64,000 nucleotides of DNA from Micromonospora phaseoli. Lineage in GTDB: Bacteria; Actinomycetota; Actinomycetes; Mycobacteriales; Micromonosporaceae. The translations under genes and the position numbers were made by a program. The DNA is taken from NCBI RefSeq assembly GCF_900109115.1, contig NZ_FNYV01000006.1, positions 62,001-126,000 of the forward strand, in the 5' to 3' direction. Below are positions 41,788 through 50,128 of the stretch, in pieces; the first letter of the stretch is position 1, and each line of letters begins with the position of its first letter. The notes below the pieces were generated by a model. That model was not told the origin of the DNA and made no database searches. It was given only the letters and a program-made list of their open reading frames with translations.

Positions 41788-42948
41788 TCAGACGAAGGCG
41801 GAAATGCCGGTGAGCCGCTGCCCGATCACCAACTGGTGGATCTCCGAGGTGCCCTCGTACGTCAGCACGCTCTCCAGGTTGTTGGCGTGTCGCATCACCG
41901 GATAGTCACCGGAGACCCCGTTGGCGCCGAGGATGGTGCGGCACTGCCGCGCGATGGCCAGCGCCTCGCGAACGTTGTTCAGCTTGCCCACGCTGACCTG
42001 CTCGGGGCGCAGCTTTCCGGCGTCGGCCAGCCGACCCAGCTGGAGCGCCAGCAGGTAGCCCTTGTTCCACTCGACCGCCATGTCGGCGAGCTTGGCCTGG
42101 GTGAGCTGGAAGCCCGCCAGCGGCCGGCCGAACTGGGTGCGGGTCGTCGCGTACCCCAGGGCCGTCTCCAGGCAGTCGCGAGCCGCACCGAGTGCGCCCC
42201 AGACGATGCCGTGCCGGGCCTCGGTCAGGCAGCTCAGCGGTGCCTTCAACCCGGTCGCGCCGGGTAGCTGCGCGTCCGCCGGCAGCCGGACGTCGTCGAG
42301 CGAGATCTCGCCGGTCAGCGAGGCGCGCAGCGACATCTTGCGGGTGATCTCCCGCGCCGTCACCCCGGGCGTGTCCATCGGTACGACGAAACCCCGGACG
42401 CCGGAGTCGGTGCGCGCCCAGATCACGGTGACATCGGCGATCGGCGCATTGGTGATCCACATCTTGCTGCCGGAGAGCACCCAGTCGTCGCCGTCGCGCC
42501 GCGCCCGGCTCGCCATCGACGCCGGGTCGGAGCCGTGATCCGGCTCGGTCAACCCGAACGAGCCGATCGCCTCGCCGGCCGCCATCGCCGGTAGCCAGCG
42601 CTGCTTCTGCTCCTCGCTGCCGAAGCGCCAGACGGCGTACATGGCGAGCGAGCCCTGCACCGAGACCAGCGACCGGACGCCGGAGTCGCCGGCCTCAAGC
42701 TCCAGGCACGCCAGCCCGTACGCCACGGCCGTCGAGCCGGCACAGCCGTAACCGGTCAGGTGCATCCCGAGCAGGCCGAGCTTCCCGAACTCCCGGGCCA
42801 GCTCCCGGGCCGGCACCTGGCCCGTCTCATACCAGCCGGCGACGTGCGGGCGTACCCGGTCGTCGACCACCTGGCGCACGACGGCCCGGATCTGTCGCTC
42901 CTCCTCGGTCAGCGCCGAATCCAGGTCCAGCAGGTCCACCGAGGTCAC
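41788..42948 (-). CDS. Acyl-CoA dehydrogenase, glutaryl-CoA dehydrogenase-like
   Basis: A 386-residue flavoenzyme with N-terminal helical, middle beta and C-terminal helical domains. The FAD/substrate segment is FGLTEPDHGSDPASM; SKMWITNA follows. The catalytic base sits in TYEGTSEIHQLVIG (Glu365), at the position used by glutaryl-CoA dehydrogenases and many acyl-CoA dehydrogenases. The sequence is closest to GCDH-type enzymes that oxidise and may decarboxylate glutaryl-CoA. GTG 42948 overlaps the stop of the preceding small gene (GTGA), so the two are coupled. Confidence 0.88.
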   Translation of the reverse strand: MTSVDLLDLDSALTEEERQIRAVVRQVVDDRVRPHVAGWYETGQVPARELAREFGKLGLLGMHLTGYGCAGSTAVAYGLACLELEAGDSGVRSLVSVQGSLAMYAVWRFGSEEQKQRWLPAMAAGEAIGSFGLTEPDHGSDPASMASRARRDGDDWVLSGSKMWITNAPIADVTVIWARTDSGVRGFVVPMDTPGVTAREITRKMSLRASLTGEISLDDVRLPADAQLPGATGLKAPLSCLTEARHGIVWGALGAARDCLETALGYATTRTQFGRPLAGFQLTQAKLADMAVEWNKGYLLALQLGRLADAGKLRPEQVSVGKLNNVREALAIARQCRTILGANGVSGDYPVMRHANNLESVLTYEGTSEIHQLVIGQRLTGISAFV

Positions 42949-43250
42949 GCGAGGGCCTCGGTGAAGACGAAGACCCGAGCGTGGATCTGGTTACGCTGTT
43001 GCAGCGCGGCCCGCAGCGCCCGGTGCAGGCCGTCCTCCAGGAAGAGGCCGCCGTTCCACTGCACCACGTGCGGGAACAGGTCTCCGTAGAAAGTGGAGTC
43101 CTCGGCGAGCAGCTTGTCCAGCGCCAGCTCGCGCTTGGTGGTGATGAGCTGATCCAGGCGCAGCGGGCGGGGCGGGATCTCCGCCCACTGCTTGAGGGTC
43201 AGGTTGTGTTCCGGATAGGGACGTCCGTCCCGGACCGCTCTGAAGATCAC
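42945..43250 (-). CDS. Conserved actinobacterial protein, VapB-like annotation in relatives
   Basis: A 101-residue protein. It reads IFRAVRDGRPYPEHNLTLKQ at the start, then RPLRLDQLITTKRELALDKLLAEDSTFYGDLFPHVVQWNGGLFLEDGLHRALRAALQQR (the long middle forms two helices and a beta hairpin). I recall the close actinobacterial family being annotated as a VapB-type antitoxin or as unknown; no toxin gene accompanies it here, so a toxin-antitoxin role is unsupported. GTG 43250 follows GGAG at an 8-base spacing. It overlaps the acyl-CoA dehydrogenase start by 4 bases. Confidence 0.78.
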   Translation of the reverse strand: MIFRAVRDGRPYPEHNLTLKQWAEIPPRPLRLDQLITTKRELALDKLLAEDSTFYGDLFPHVVQWNGGLFLEDGLHRALRAALQQRNQIHARVFVFTEALA

Positions 43251-43439
43251 GACGGCACGCTCCCCTCCCCCTGGCCGGGCCGAACCACGACGCCGGTCCG
43301 GGTCGCGGCACGACACCGCGACCTGCGGTGCCGATGACCGTGCCAGCGTAGCCGGACCCCGCACCCCACGTTCTGCTCCCTGATGCCAGTTTCGCGACCT
43401 GTCGTCCGGTTCTCAACCGGACGAAACCACCGGTTCGGG

Positions 43440-44060
43440 TCAGCTCCACCGCCCCCGCCGGACAACCTCCTCCACCGGACGGCGCCCCCGACGCAGCGAT
43501 GGTGACCGGTGGTCGGGGGCTCGGTAACCGATGGTGATGGCTCCGATGGGGTGGTACGCGTCCGGCACGCCGAACGCCGCACGGTAGGAATCCAGCCGCT
43601 GCGGTGGGATGCCGAAGAAGCACGAGCCGAGGCCCTCGTCCACCGCGGTCAGCATCATCAGCAGCGCGGCGAAGCCGGTGTCGACGTACCAGTAGGGGAC
43701 CGGCCAGCGCTCCGTCGAACGATCCGCCCAGCCCTTGTCCGGCTCCGCGTAGCGCTCCAGGTAGGCCGAGCGGTTGGCGTGCGGCACCACGATCAGCGGA
43801 GCCCGACGCATCCCGGCCAGCCAGCGCCCCGTCCCGCCGCCCTCCGGCGTGCTGGCCGACCAGAAGAGTTCCCGGTCGGCCGGCTCCTCCAGCACCAGGA
43901 AACCCCAGCCCTGCGAGAACCCGGCCGACGGTGCCCGCACCGCGTGCTCCAGCAACAGCTCCACCACCTCCGGTGGGACCGGGCGGTCCGGGTCGTAGTT
44001 GCGTACCATCCGGCGTCGCCGGACGACCTCCGCGAACTCCACCTGCTGCTCCTTACCCAC
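43440..44060 (-). CDS. Nitroreductase family flavoprotein
   Basis: A 206-residue FMN-binding nitroreductase-fold protein. The flavin-contact helix RRRRMVRNYDPDRPVP is at residues 14-29; VRAPSAGFSQGW follows at ~41-52; and GLGSCFFGIPPQ forms the later phosphate-contact segment near residue 143. Such enzymes reduce nitro-compounds, quinones or F420-like substrates, and the specific substrate is not readable. The start is GTG 44060. It is 30 bases after the aldose epimerase gene on the same strand. Confidence 0.87.
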   Translation of the reverse strand: MGKEQQVEFAEVVRRRRMVRNYDPDRPVPPEVVELLLEHAVRAPSAGFSQGWGFLVLEEPADRELFWSASTPEGGGTGRWLAGMRRAPLIVVPHANRSAYLERYAEPDKGWADRSTERWPVPYWYVDTGFAALLMMLTAVDEGLGSCFFGIPPQRLDSYRAAFGVPDAYHPIGAITIGYRAPDHRSPSLRRGRRPVEEVVRRGRWS

Positions 44061-44090
44061 CCACCTGCCCGGCCGAGGCGAACTCCCCGG

Positions 44091-45020
44091 TCAACTGCCG
44101 GGCCGGATGCCCCAGCCCCCGCGCCAGGTGTCGCCCGGCGCCAGGGTGATCAGGTCGCGGCCGGAGCGGAACGCGTCCGGCGGGCAGGTCATCGGCTCCA
44201 CCGCCACCGACCGGCGGAACCGCTCACCGGTCAACGTGTCACCGGTGAAGACCTGCCACCAGCCGAACTGGTCGTCGGCCCAGATCCGCAGACTGCTCGA
44301 CCCGTCCGGCGCGGCGAGCGTCACCTCGGAGCCACCGTCGGCGTCCCGCGTCACCTGCCCGAAGGCGAGGTCCAGGACTGCCTCGCCGATGCGGCGCGGC
44401 TCGGTGTAGTCGTACTCGGTACCGGCGACCTCGGTCGCGCCCACCGGCAGCAGTCGACCGTCCAGCAGCAACCGGGTCCGGCCCGGCACCCGCAGCGCGA
44501 TGTCCTCCACCGCCACCCCCGGCAACTGCAGGTACGGGTGCACGGAGAAGCCGAACGGCGCCTTCTCGGTGCCGACGTTGGTCACCTCGTGCTCGCCGCG
44601 CAACCCGTCGGGCCCCACGCTCCACCGGGTCCGCAGCCGCAACGGCCACGGGTACCCGGGCTGCGGCGGCAGGTCGTAGCCGACCGTGACCTCGTCCGGT
44701 CGCTGCTCGATCAGCTGCCACGGCACCCAGTTCACCAGGCCGTGGATGGCGTTGTGCCGATCCGGCTCGGTGAGGTTGAGCTGCCTCGACTGCCCGTCGA
44801 AGGTGTACACGCCGTCGCGGATCCGGTTCGGCCAGGGAGCGAGCACCTGCCCGGCCGAGCCGGGGCACATCTCGTCGGTGGCGTACCCGTCGAGGTGCTC
44901 GACCCCGTCCTGCCGGTAGGCGCGGAGTCCGCCACCCACCTCGACGATGACCGCCTCGTGTCCGGCGGCCGAAATGCTCCACTGCGTCCCGGAAAGGAGA
45001 CGCGGATCGCGGCTGTCCAT
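44091..45020 (-). CDS. Aldose 1-epimerase family protein
   Basis: A 309-residue beta-sandwich protein. The active-site region includes NRIRDGVYTFDGQ and NAIHGLVNWVPWQ (substrate His near residue 82) and GFSVHPYLQLPG (His near 158). These match galactose-mutarotase-like (GalM/YihR-type) epimerases that interconvert alpha and beta anomers of sugars. There is no sugar operon nearby. ATG 45020 is used. It is upstream of the nitroreductase gene and downstream of an MFS transporter gene. Confidence 0.88.
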   Translation of the reverse strand: MDSRDPRLLSGTQWSISAAGHEAVIVEVGGGLRAYRQDGVEHLDGYATDEMCPGSAGQVLAPWPNRIRDGVYTFDGQSRQLNLTEPDRHNAIHGLVNWVPWQLIEQRPDEVTVGYDLPPQPGYPWPLRLRTRWSVGPDGLRGEHEVTNVGTEKAPFGFSVHPYLQLPGVAVEDIALRVPGRTRLLLDGRLLPVGATEVAGTEYDYTEPRRIGEAVLDLAFGQVTRDADGGSEVTLAAPDGSSSLRIWADDQFGWWQVFTGDTLTGERFRRSVAVEPMTCPPDAFRSGRDLITLAPGDTWRGGWGIRPGS

Positions 45021-45064
45021 GTCGCCAGACCCTAGCCCTCACGACCGCGCCGCGCTCGCCGTGC

Positions 45065-45133
45065 CCCGGTGACCGTCCCGAGCGCTCTGCGCGCCCGGCG
45101 ACCGTCAGACCCGTCGCACGCCCGGTGACCGTC
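45065..45133. repeat. CCCGGYGACCGTC motif, three copies
   Basis: CCCGGTGACCGTC at 45065-45077 and 45121-45133 and CCCGGCGACCGTC at 45094-45106 recur with spacings of 29 and 27 bases between the MFS and epimerase genes. The last copy reaches into the MFS stop codon. Confidence 0.65.
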
Positions 45134-46427
45134 AGCTGCGCTGGCCGCCCGACGCGGTCGACGGGCGGTAGCGGACCAGCGCCGGGAAGGCCACCGCGAG
45201 CAGCACCGCCAGCGCCGCCGCCGCGAGGCCGCCACCGACCCAGGCGACCCCACTGCCGAAGCTGGCCGCCATCGCGCCGGCCCGCAGGTCGCCGAGCCGC
45301 GGCCCGCCGGCCACCACGACGGTGTTGACGCCCTGGAGCCGCCCGCGCATCCGGTCCGGCGCGTAGAGCAGCAGGATCGACTGCCGCACCACCGAGCTGA
45401 CCAGGTCGGCCGCCCCGGCCAGCACCAGCAGCGCGACGACCAGCCAGAGCTGCCCGGCCAACCCGGCCAGCGCCACCGCGACGCCCCAACCCACGACGGC
45501 CAGCACCAGCACCAGCCCCTGCCGGCGTACCCGGCCGATCCAGCCGGAGACCAGCCCGGCGAGCAGCGAGCCGATCGCGATCGCGCTGTACAGCCAGCCC
45601 ACCGCCGCACCGCCACCGAACCGTTCGGTCGCCACCTCGGGAAACAGCGCCCGGGGGAAGGCGAACACCATCGCGATCAGGTCGATGGCGAAGGAGAGCA
45701 GCAGCACCGGGCTACCGGCCAGGTAACGGACCCCGTCGACGATGCTGCGCAGTCCGGCCTGCCGCGGCTCGCCGTGCGGATCCGGCTCGGGCGGCATGGC
45801 GGGCAGCCGCAGCGCCGCCCAGACCAGGGCGACCAGCAGCGTCGCGTCCACGGCGTACGCGATCGGCAGCGCCACCCCGAGTTCCCAGATCGCCAGGATC
45901 AGGCCGGCGGCCAGCGGCCCGAGGACCGCGGTGGCCATCGCCGTGGTGAAGTTCAGCGTCGTCGCCGCCGGCACCAGCTCGGCCGGGACCAGCCGCCCGA
46001 CCAGCGCACCGCGCGCCGGCCCGGCGATCGCGAACGAGACCGAACTCAGCGCCACCAGGGCGAGCAGCAGCACCGGACTGCCCACCCCCAGCAGCGCCTG
46101 CGCCAACAGCCCCAGCACGGCGAGCCAGAGCAGCACCGAACCAACCAACAGCACCCGCCGTCGGTCGATGGCGTCGGCGACCGCCCCGCCCCACAAGCCG
46201 AAGATCAGCAGCGGCACGAAAGCGGCCACCCCGAGCAACCCGACCCAGAACGAGTCCTGGGTCAGCGCGTACATCTCCACCGGCACCGCGACGGCGGTGA
46301 ACTGGAAGCCGAACATCGCGATGGCGTTGCCGACCCACAGCCGCCGGTACGCCGGCACCCGCAACGGACGCAGATCGATCGCCCAGCGGCGCTGCTCGCG
46401 CGGCCGGTTCGTCTCACCCACGGTCAC
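45132..46427 (-). CDS. MFS transporter
   Basis: A 431-residue protein with twelve hydrophobic segments and the MFS loop-2 motif near residue 80-90 (GGAVADAIDRRRVLL). It begins RPLRVPAYRRLWVGNAIAMFG, the typical start of DHA-like enterobactin/macrolide exporter-type MFS proteins. Substrate is unknown. It starts at a GTG overlapping the pdxH stop as GTGA, so the two are translationally coupled though functionally unrelated by sequence. Confidence 0.9.
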   Translation of the reverse strand: MTVGETNRPREQRRWAIDLRPLRVPAYRRLWVGNAIAMFGFQFTAVAVPVEMYALTQDSFWVGLLGVAAFVPLLIFGLWGGAVADAIDRRRVLLVGSVLLWLAVLGLLAQALLGVGSPVLLLALVALSSVSFAIAGPARGALVGRLVPAELVPAATTLNFTTAMATAVLGPLAAGLILAIWELGVALPIAYAVDATLLVALVWAALRLPAMPPEPDPHGEPRQAGLRSIVDGVRYLAGSPVLLLSFAIDLIAMVFAFPRALFPEVATERFGGGAAVGWLYSAIAIGSLLAGLVSGWIGRVRRQGLVLVLAVVGWGVAVALAGLAGQLWLVVALLVLAGAADLVSSVVRQSILLLYAPDRMRGRLQGVNTVVVAGGPRLGDLRAGAMAASFGSGVAWVGGGLAAAALAVLLAVAFPALVRYRPSTASGGQRS

Positions 46428-47077
46428 GGTGCCAGCCGCTCCACGATCCAGCCGCCGTCGGCACGACGGAACCGCAACCGGTCGTGCAGCCGGCTGGCCC
46501 GGCCCTGCCAGAACTCGACCGAGTCGGGCCGTACCCGCAGCCCACCCCAGTGCGGCGGGGCGGGGATCGGGTCGACGTCGGCGAACCGCTCCGCCGCCGC
46601 CCGGTACGCGTCGTCCAGGGCGGCCCGGTCCGGCAGCACCGACGACTGGGCGCTGGCCCACGCGCCGAGTTGCGAACCACGCGGCCGGCTGGCGAAGTAC
46701 GCCTCGGTCTCCGCCCGGTCGACCCGTTCCACCCGGCCGGCGACGATCACCTGTCGCTGCATCGGGAACCACGGGAAGACCAGGCTGGCGTACGGGTTGG
46801 CGGTCACCTCGGCACCCTTTCGGGAGTCGTGGTTGGTGTAGCAGACGAAGCCCTCCGGGTCGTACCCCTTGAGCAGCACGGTCCGCGCGCTCGGCCGCCC
46901 GGCGGCGTCGGCGGTGCCGAACACCATGGCGTTCGGCTCGGGCAGCCCGGCGGCCGTCGCTTCGGCGAACCACCGGTCGAACTGGGTGTGCCAGTCAGCG
47001 GCCAGTTCGGCCTCCGCCAGCCCGGACCCGGCGGCGTACTCGTGCCGCATCCCGGCCAGCGGCGGTGTGTCCCCCAT
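46424..47077 (-). CDS. pdxH: Pyridoxamine 5'-phosphate oxidase
   Basis: A 217-residue FMN enzyme oxidising pyridoxine/pyridoxamine 5'-phosphate to pyridoxal 5'-phosphate. The family pattern is intact: EPNAMVFGTADAAGRPSARTVLLKGYD, then FVCYTNHDSRKGAEV, FPWFPMQRQVIVAGRVERV, and the C-terminal PxHWGGLRV segment with VEFWQGRASRLHDRLRFRR. ATG 47077 is chosen for length; a GTG sits directly before it. It is divergent from citA, leaving a 262-bp gap for both promoters. Confidence 0.95.
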   Translation of the reverse strand: MGDTPPLAGMRHEYAAGSGLAEAELAADWHTQFDRWFAEATAAGLPEPNAMVFGTADAAGRPSARTVLLKGYDPEGFVCYTNHDSRKGAEVTANPYASLVFPWFPMQRQVIVAGRVERVDRAETEAYFASRPRGSQLGAWASAQSSVLPDRAALDDAYRAAAERFADVDPIPAPPHWGGLRVRPDSVEFWQGRASRLHDRLRFRRADGGWIVERLAP

Positions 47078-47339
47078 CACGTTCCCGCTCCTCCCCGTCG
47101 GGCCGTTGTGCGCCCGGCGACCAGCCCGTCCGGCCCGTCCGGCCCAGTCTTGTCGACGGGGAGCGGGGGCCGGCAACCGGGATGTCGCCAGCAGCACATC
47201 CACAGCGGCTCGCGCACCTGGCCACCAGCAGGCAAGATGTCACGAACACATCCCTGAGGGTCGCCTAAGGCGCTCACCCGGCCGGGGCCGGGACACCGAG
47301 CCCGGGCGGGCGCACCGACCACACACCAGGAGTAGTGAG

Positions 47340-48446
47340 ATGGCCGATTTCAAACCCGGACTTGAGGGCGTCGTAGCCTTCGAAACCGAGATTGCCGAGC
47401 CCGACCGCGAGGGCGGTGCGCTGCGCTATCGCGGGGTAGACATCGAGGACCTGATCGGCCAGGTCTCCTTCGGCAACGTCTGGGCGCTGCTGGTCGACGG
47501 CCGGTTCGGCCCCGGTCTGCCGCCCGCCGAGCCGTTCCCGGTGCCGGTGCACTCCGGTGACATCCGGGTCGACGTGCAGTCCGCCGTCGCCATGCTCGCC
47601 CCGTACTGGGGTTTGCAGCAGTTGCTGGACATCTCCGACGAGCAGGCCCGCGAGGACCTCGCCCGGGTCTCGGTCACCGCACTCTCCTTCGTCGCCCAGT
47701 CGGCCCGTGGCCTCGGCCTGCCGGCCGTGCCGCAGAAGGAGATCGACAAGGCGGAGACGGTCGTCGAGCGCTTCATGAAGCGTTGGCGGGGTGAGCCCGA
47801 TCCGCGGCACGTCAAGGCCGTCGACGCGTACTTCATCTCGGCCGCTGAGCACGGCCTGAACGCCTCCACCTTCACCGCCCGGATCGTCGCCTCCACCGGC
47901 GCGGACGCCGCCGCCTGCATCTCCTCGGGCATCGGCGCGCTCTCCGGCCCCCTGCACGGCGGCGCGCCGTCGCGGGTGCTGAGCATGCTGGAGGCGGTCG
48001 AGCGCAGTGGCGACGCGGAGAGCTACGTCAAGGGCGTGCTCGACCGGGGCGAGCGGCTGATGGGCTTCGGCCACCGGGTCTACCGGGCCGAGGACCCGCG
48101 CGCCCGAGTGCTCCGCCGCACCGCCAAGGAGCTGGGCGCGCCGCGCTTCGAGGTCGCCGAGGCGCTGGAAAAGGCCGCGCTCGCCGAGTTGCAGGCACGC
48201 CGGCCGGACCGCGTCCTCGCCACCAACGTCGAGTTCTGGTCCGCCGTGGTGCTCGACTTCGCCGAGGTGCCGGCACACATGTTCACCTCCATGTTCACCT
48301 GTGCCCGGATGGGCGGTTGGAGCGCCCACATCCTGGAGCAGAAGAGGCTCCAGCGGCTGGTCCGCCCCTCGGCCCGCTACGTCGGCCACTCGCCGCGCAA
48401 GCCGCACGAGGTCGACGGCTGGGACGCCGTCCCCCACGACGTCTGA
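47340..48446 (+). CDS. citA: Citrate synthase 2
   Basis: A 368-residue short-type citrate synthase. The start FKPGLEGVVAFETEIAEPD matches the CitA/citrate synthase 2 branch. The active-site parts are SGPLHGGAPSRVL (catalytic His near residue 203) and GFGHRVYRAEDPRA (His near 244), and the closing Asp in the C-terminal ATNVEFWSAVVLDF region. It condenses oxaloacetate with acetyl-CoA (or a methylcitrate-type reaction). ATG 47340 follows AGGAG. Its stop codon is the first base triplet of the 62-bp repeat. Confidence 0.92.
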   Translation: MADFKPGLEGVVAFETEIAEPDREGGALRYRGVDIEDLIGQVSFGNVWALLVDGRFGPGLPPAEPFPVPVHSGDIRVDVQSAVAMLAPYWGLQQLLDISDEQAREDLARVSVTALSFVAQSARGLGLPAVPQKEIDKAETVVERFMKRWRGEPDPRHVKAVDAYFISAAEHGLNASTFTARIVASTGADAAACISSGIGALSGPLHGGAPSRVLSMLEAVERSGDAESYVKGVLDRGERLMGFGHRVYRAEDPRARVLRRTAKELGAPRFEVAEALEKAALAELQARRPDRVLATNVEFWSAVVLDFAEVPAHMFTSMFTCARMGGWSAHILEQKRLQRLVRPSARYVGHSPRKPHEVDGWDAVPHDV

Positions 48447-48505
48447 GGTGTAAGGAAGGGCCCCTTCTTAACGCCTGGCGTAGAGGAGGGGCCCCTTCTT
48501 AACGC
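48444..48505 (-). repeat. 62-bp GGGCCC intergenic repeat, copy B
   Basis: The copy is in inverted orientation relative to 31415-31476, with about 54 of 62 bases identical. It begins with the TGA stop of citA, as copy A ends with a stop codon. Its two half-units each read GTTAAGAAGGGGCCC in reverse complement, giving potential nested hairpins. A terminator or a REP-like element is likely. Confidence 0.88.
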
Positions 48506-48754
48506 CCACCCTTACCCAGGGCCGCCGCCGCGCTCGGCGGGTGGGACCGTGCGGGTGGGCTGTGGCGGACGCCTCACGGTTCGGGATGGGACCAGCGTCC
48601 GGACCGGCGGCGACTGGTGCAAGGATGAAGGCCGGCAGCGCTGCCGGACGGCTCCGACCTTCGCTCGGCCGTGCGATCGCGCACGCGTCCGCCGTCGGTC
48701 CGCACCCAACCCGCTCACCCGGGCCCAGACCCATGCGGAAGGATCTTGAAAACC
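48506..48754. other. Region between the repeat and serC, no supported gene
   Basis: About 250 bases after copy B. Short open frames here have no ribosome-binding site or family signal. The last ~30 bases carry the serC ribosome-binding site (GGAAGGATC at 48737-48745). No promoter or riboswitch was recognised. Confidence 0.5.
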
Positions 48755-49882
48755 GTGGCTGACGCACCGACCATCCGGATTCCCGACGAGATCAAGCCCG
48801 CCGACGGCCGATTCGGCTGCGGGCCGTCCAAGGTCCGTCCGGCGGCGGTATCCGCGCTCGCCGAGGTGGCGACCAGCTACCTGGGCACCTCCCACCGGCA
48901 GCAGACCGTCCGCGACCAGGTGGCCCGGCTGCGCTCCGGTATCGCCCAGTTCTTCTCCCTGCCCGAGGGCTACGAGGTGGTCATCGGCAACGGTGGCACC
49001 ACCGCGTTCTGGGAGGTCGCCACGTTCGGTCTGGTACGCGAGCGGGCCCAGTTCGCCAGCTTCGGCGAGTTCGGCGCGAAGTTCGCCAAGTCCGTGAAGG
49101 ATGCGCCGTTCCTCGGCGAGCCCACGGTCCGCAAGTCCGACGCGGGCAGCGCGCCGGCCCTGGTCGCCGAGGCGGGTGTGGACGTCTACGCCACCCCGCA
49201 CAACGAGACCTCGACCGGTGTGGCGGTGCCGATCGCCCGGGTGGCCGGCGCCGACCCCGGCTCGCTGCTGCTGGTCGACGCCACCTCCGGCGCCGGCGGG
49301 CTGGAGGTCAACGTCGGCGAGACCGACGTGTACTACTTCGCCCCGCAGAAGTGCTTCGGCTCCGACGGTGGCCTCTGGCTGGCCCTGATGTCGCCGGCCG
49401 CACTGGAGCGGGCCGCCGAGGTCAAGGCGTCCGGTCGGTACATCCCGGCGTTCCTCGACCTGGTCACCGCGATCGACAACTCGCGGCTGGAGCAGACCTA
49501 CAACACTCCGGCGCTGGCCACCATCTTCCTCGCCGCGGAGCAGACCGACTGGATGAACTCCCAGGGCGGCCTGGCCTGGGCGGCGAAGCGCACGGCCGAG
49601 AGCGCCGCGATCGTGTACGGCTGGGCCGAGCGCTCGTCCGTCGCCACCCCGTTCGTGACCGACCCGGCGCTGCGCTCCAATGTGGTCGCCACCATCGACT
49701 TCGCCGACGGGGTGGACGCCGCCGCGATCGCCAAGGCGCTGCGCGCCAACGGCATCGTGGACACCGAGCCGTACCGCAAGCTGGGTCGTAACCAGCTGCG
49801 GGTCGCGCTCTTCCCGGCCGTCGACCCGGCCGACGTAGAAGCGCTGACCGCGTCCATCGACTACGTCGTCGAGCGGCTGTAG
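48755..49882 (+). CDS. serC: Phosphoserine aminotransferase
   Basis: A 375-residue PLP enzyme making 3-phosphoserine from 3-phosphohydroxypyruvate in serine biosynthesis. The actinobacterial SerC start TIRIPDEIKPADGRFGCGPSKV is present. The PLP lysine is in VYYFAPQKCFGSDGG near residue 198, and the phosphate-binding GNGGTTAFWE segment is near residue 78. I chose GTG 48755, with GGAAGGA about ten bases upstream; a TTG three codons earlier is an alternative. A 17-bp hairpin follows directly after its stop. Confidence 0.94.
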   Translation: MADAPTIRIPDEIKPADGRFGCGPSKVRPAAVSALAEVATSYLGTSHRQQTVRDQVARLRSGIAQFFSLPEGYEVVIGNGGTTAFWEVATFGLVRERAQFASFGEFGAKFAKSVKDAPFLGEPTVRKSDAGSAPALVAEAGVDVYATPHNETSTGVAVPIARVAGADPGSLLLVDATSGAGGLEVNVGETDVYYFAPQKCFGSDGGLWLALMSPAALERAAEVKASGRYIPAFLDLVTAIDNSRLEQTYNTPALATIFLAAEQTDWMNSQGGLAWAAKRTAESAAIVYGWAERSSVATPFVTDPALRSNVVATIDFADGVDAAAIAKALRANGIVDTEPYRKLGRNQLRVALFPAVDPADVEALTASIDYVVERL

Positions 49883-49890
49883 GACGGTGC

Positions 49891-49927
49891 CGTGGGCCCG
49901 GCGACCCAGCGGGTCGCCGGGCCCACG
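49891..49927 (+). terminator. serC terminator, 17-bp perfect stem
   Basis: CGTGGGCCCGGCGACCC and its exact reverse complement flank AGC just after serC. It has no U tract. Confidence 0.85.
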
Positions 49928-50128
49928 CATGCCTGCGTTCAACGTCATTTCCGACCCGCCAGGACTGACCCGCCGCACAGCGCCCGACGGCTGCGAATCA
50001 GGCTGCGCAGCACGACTTGCCCGGGCGTGGCGTCTCCCACCTGGCTGCGGATGGGCGTACCGTGGTACGCAACGCCCGGGTGGCCGGCTCGTGGCGAACG
50101 GCCAGCGAAGCGGGACGGAGGCAACGCG

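Noticed and set aside
42945..43250. Toxin-antitoxin locus
   Set aside because: Only a protein of a family sometimes labelled VapB-like is present. No PIN-domain toxin lies next to it, and the overlapping neighbour is an acyl-CoA dehydrogenase.
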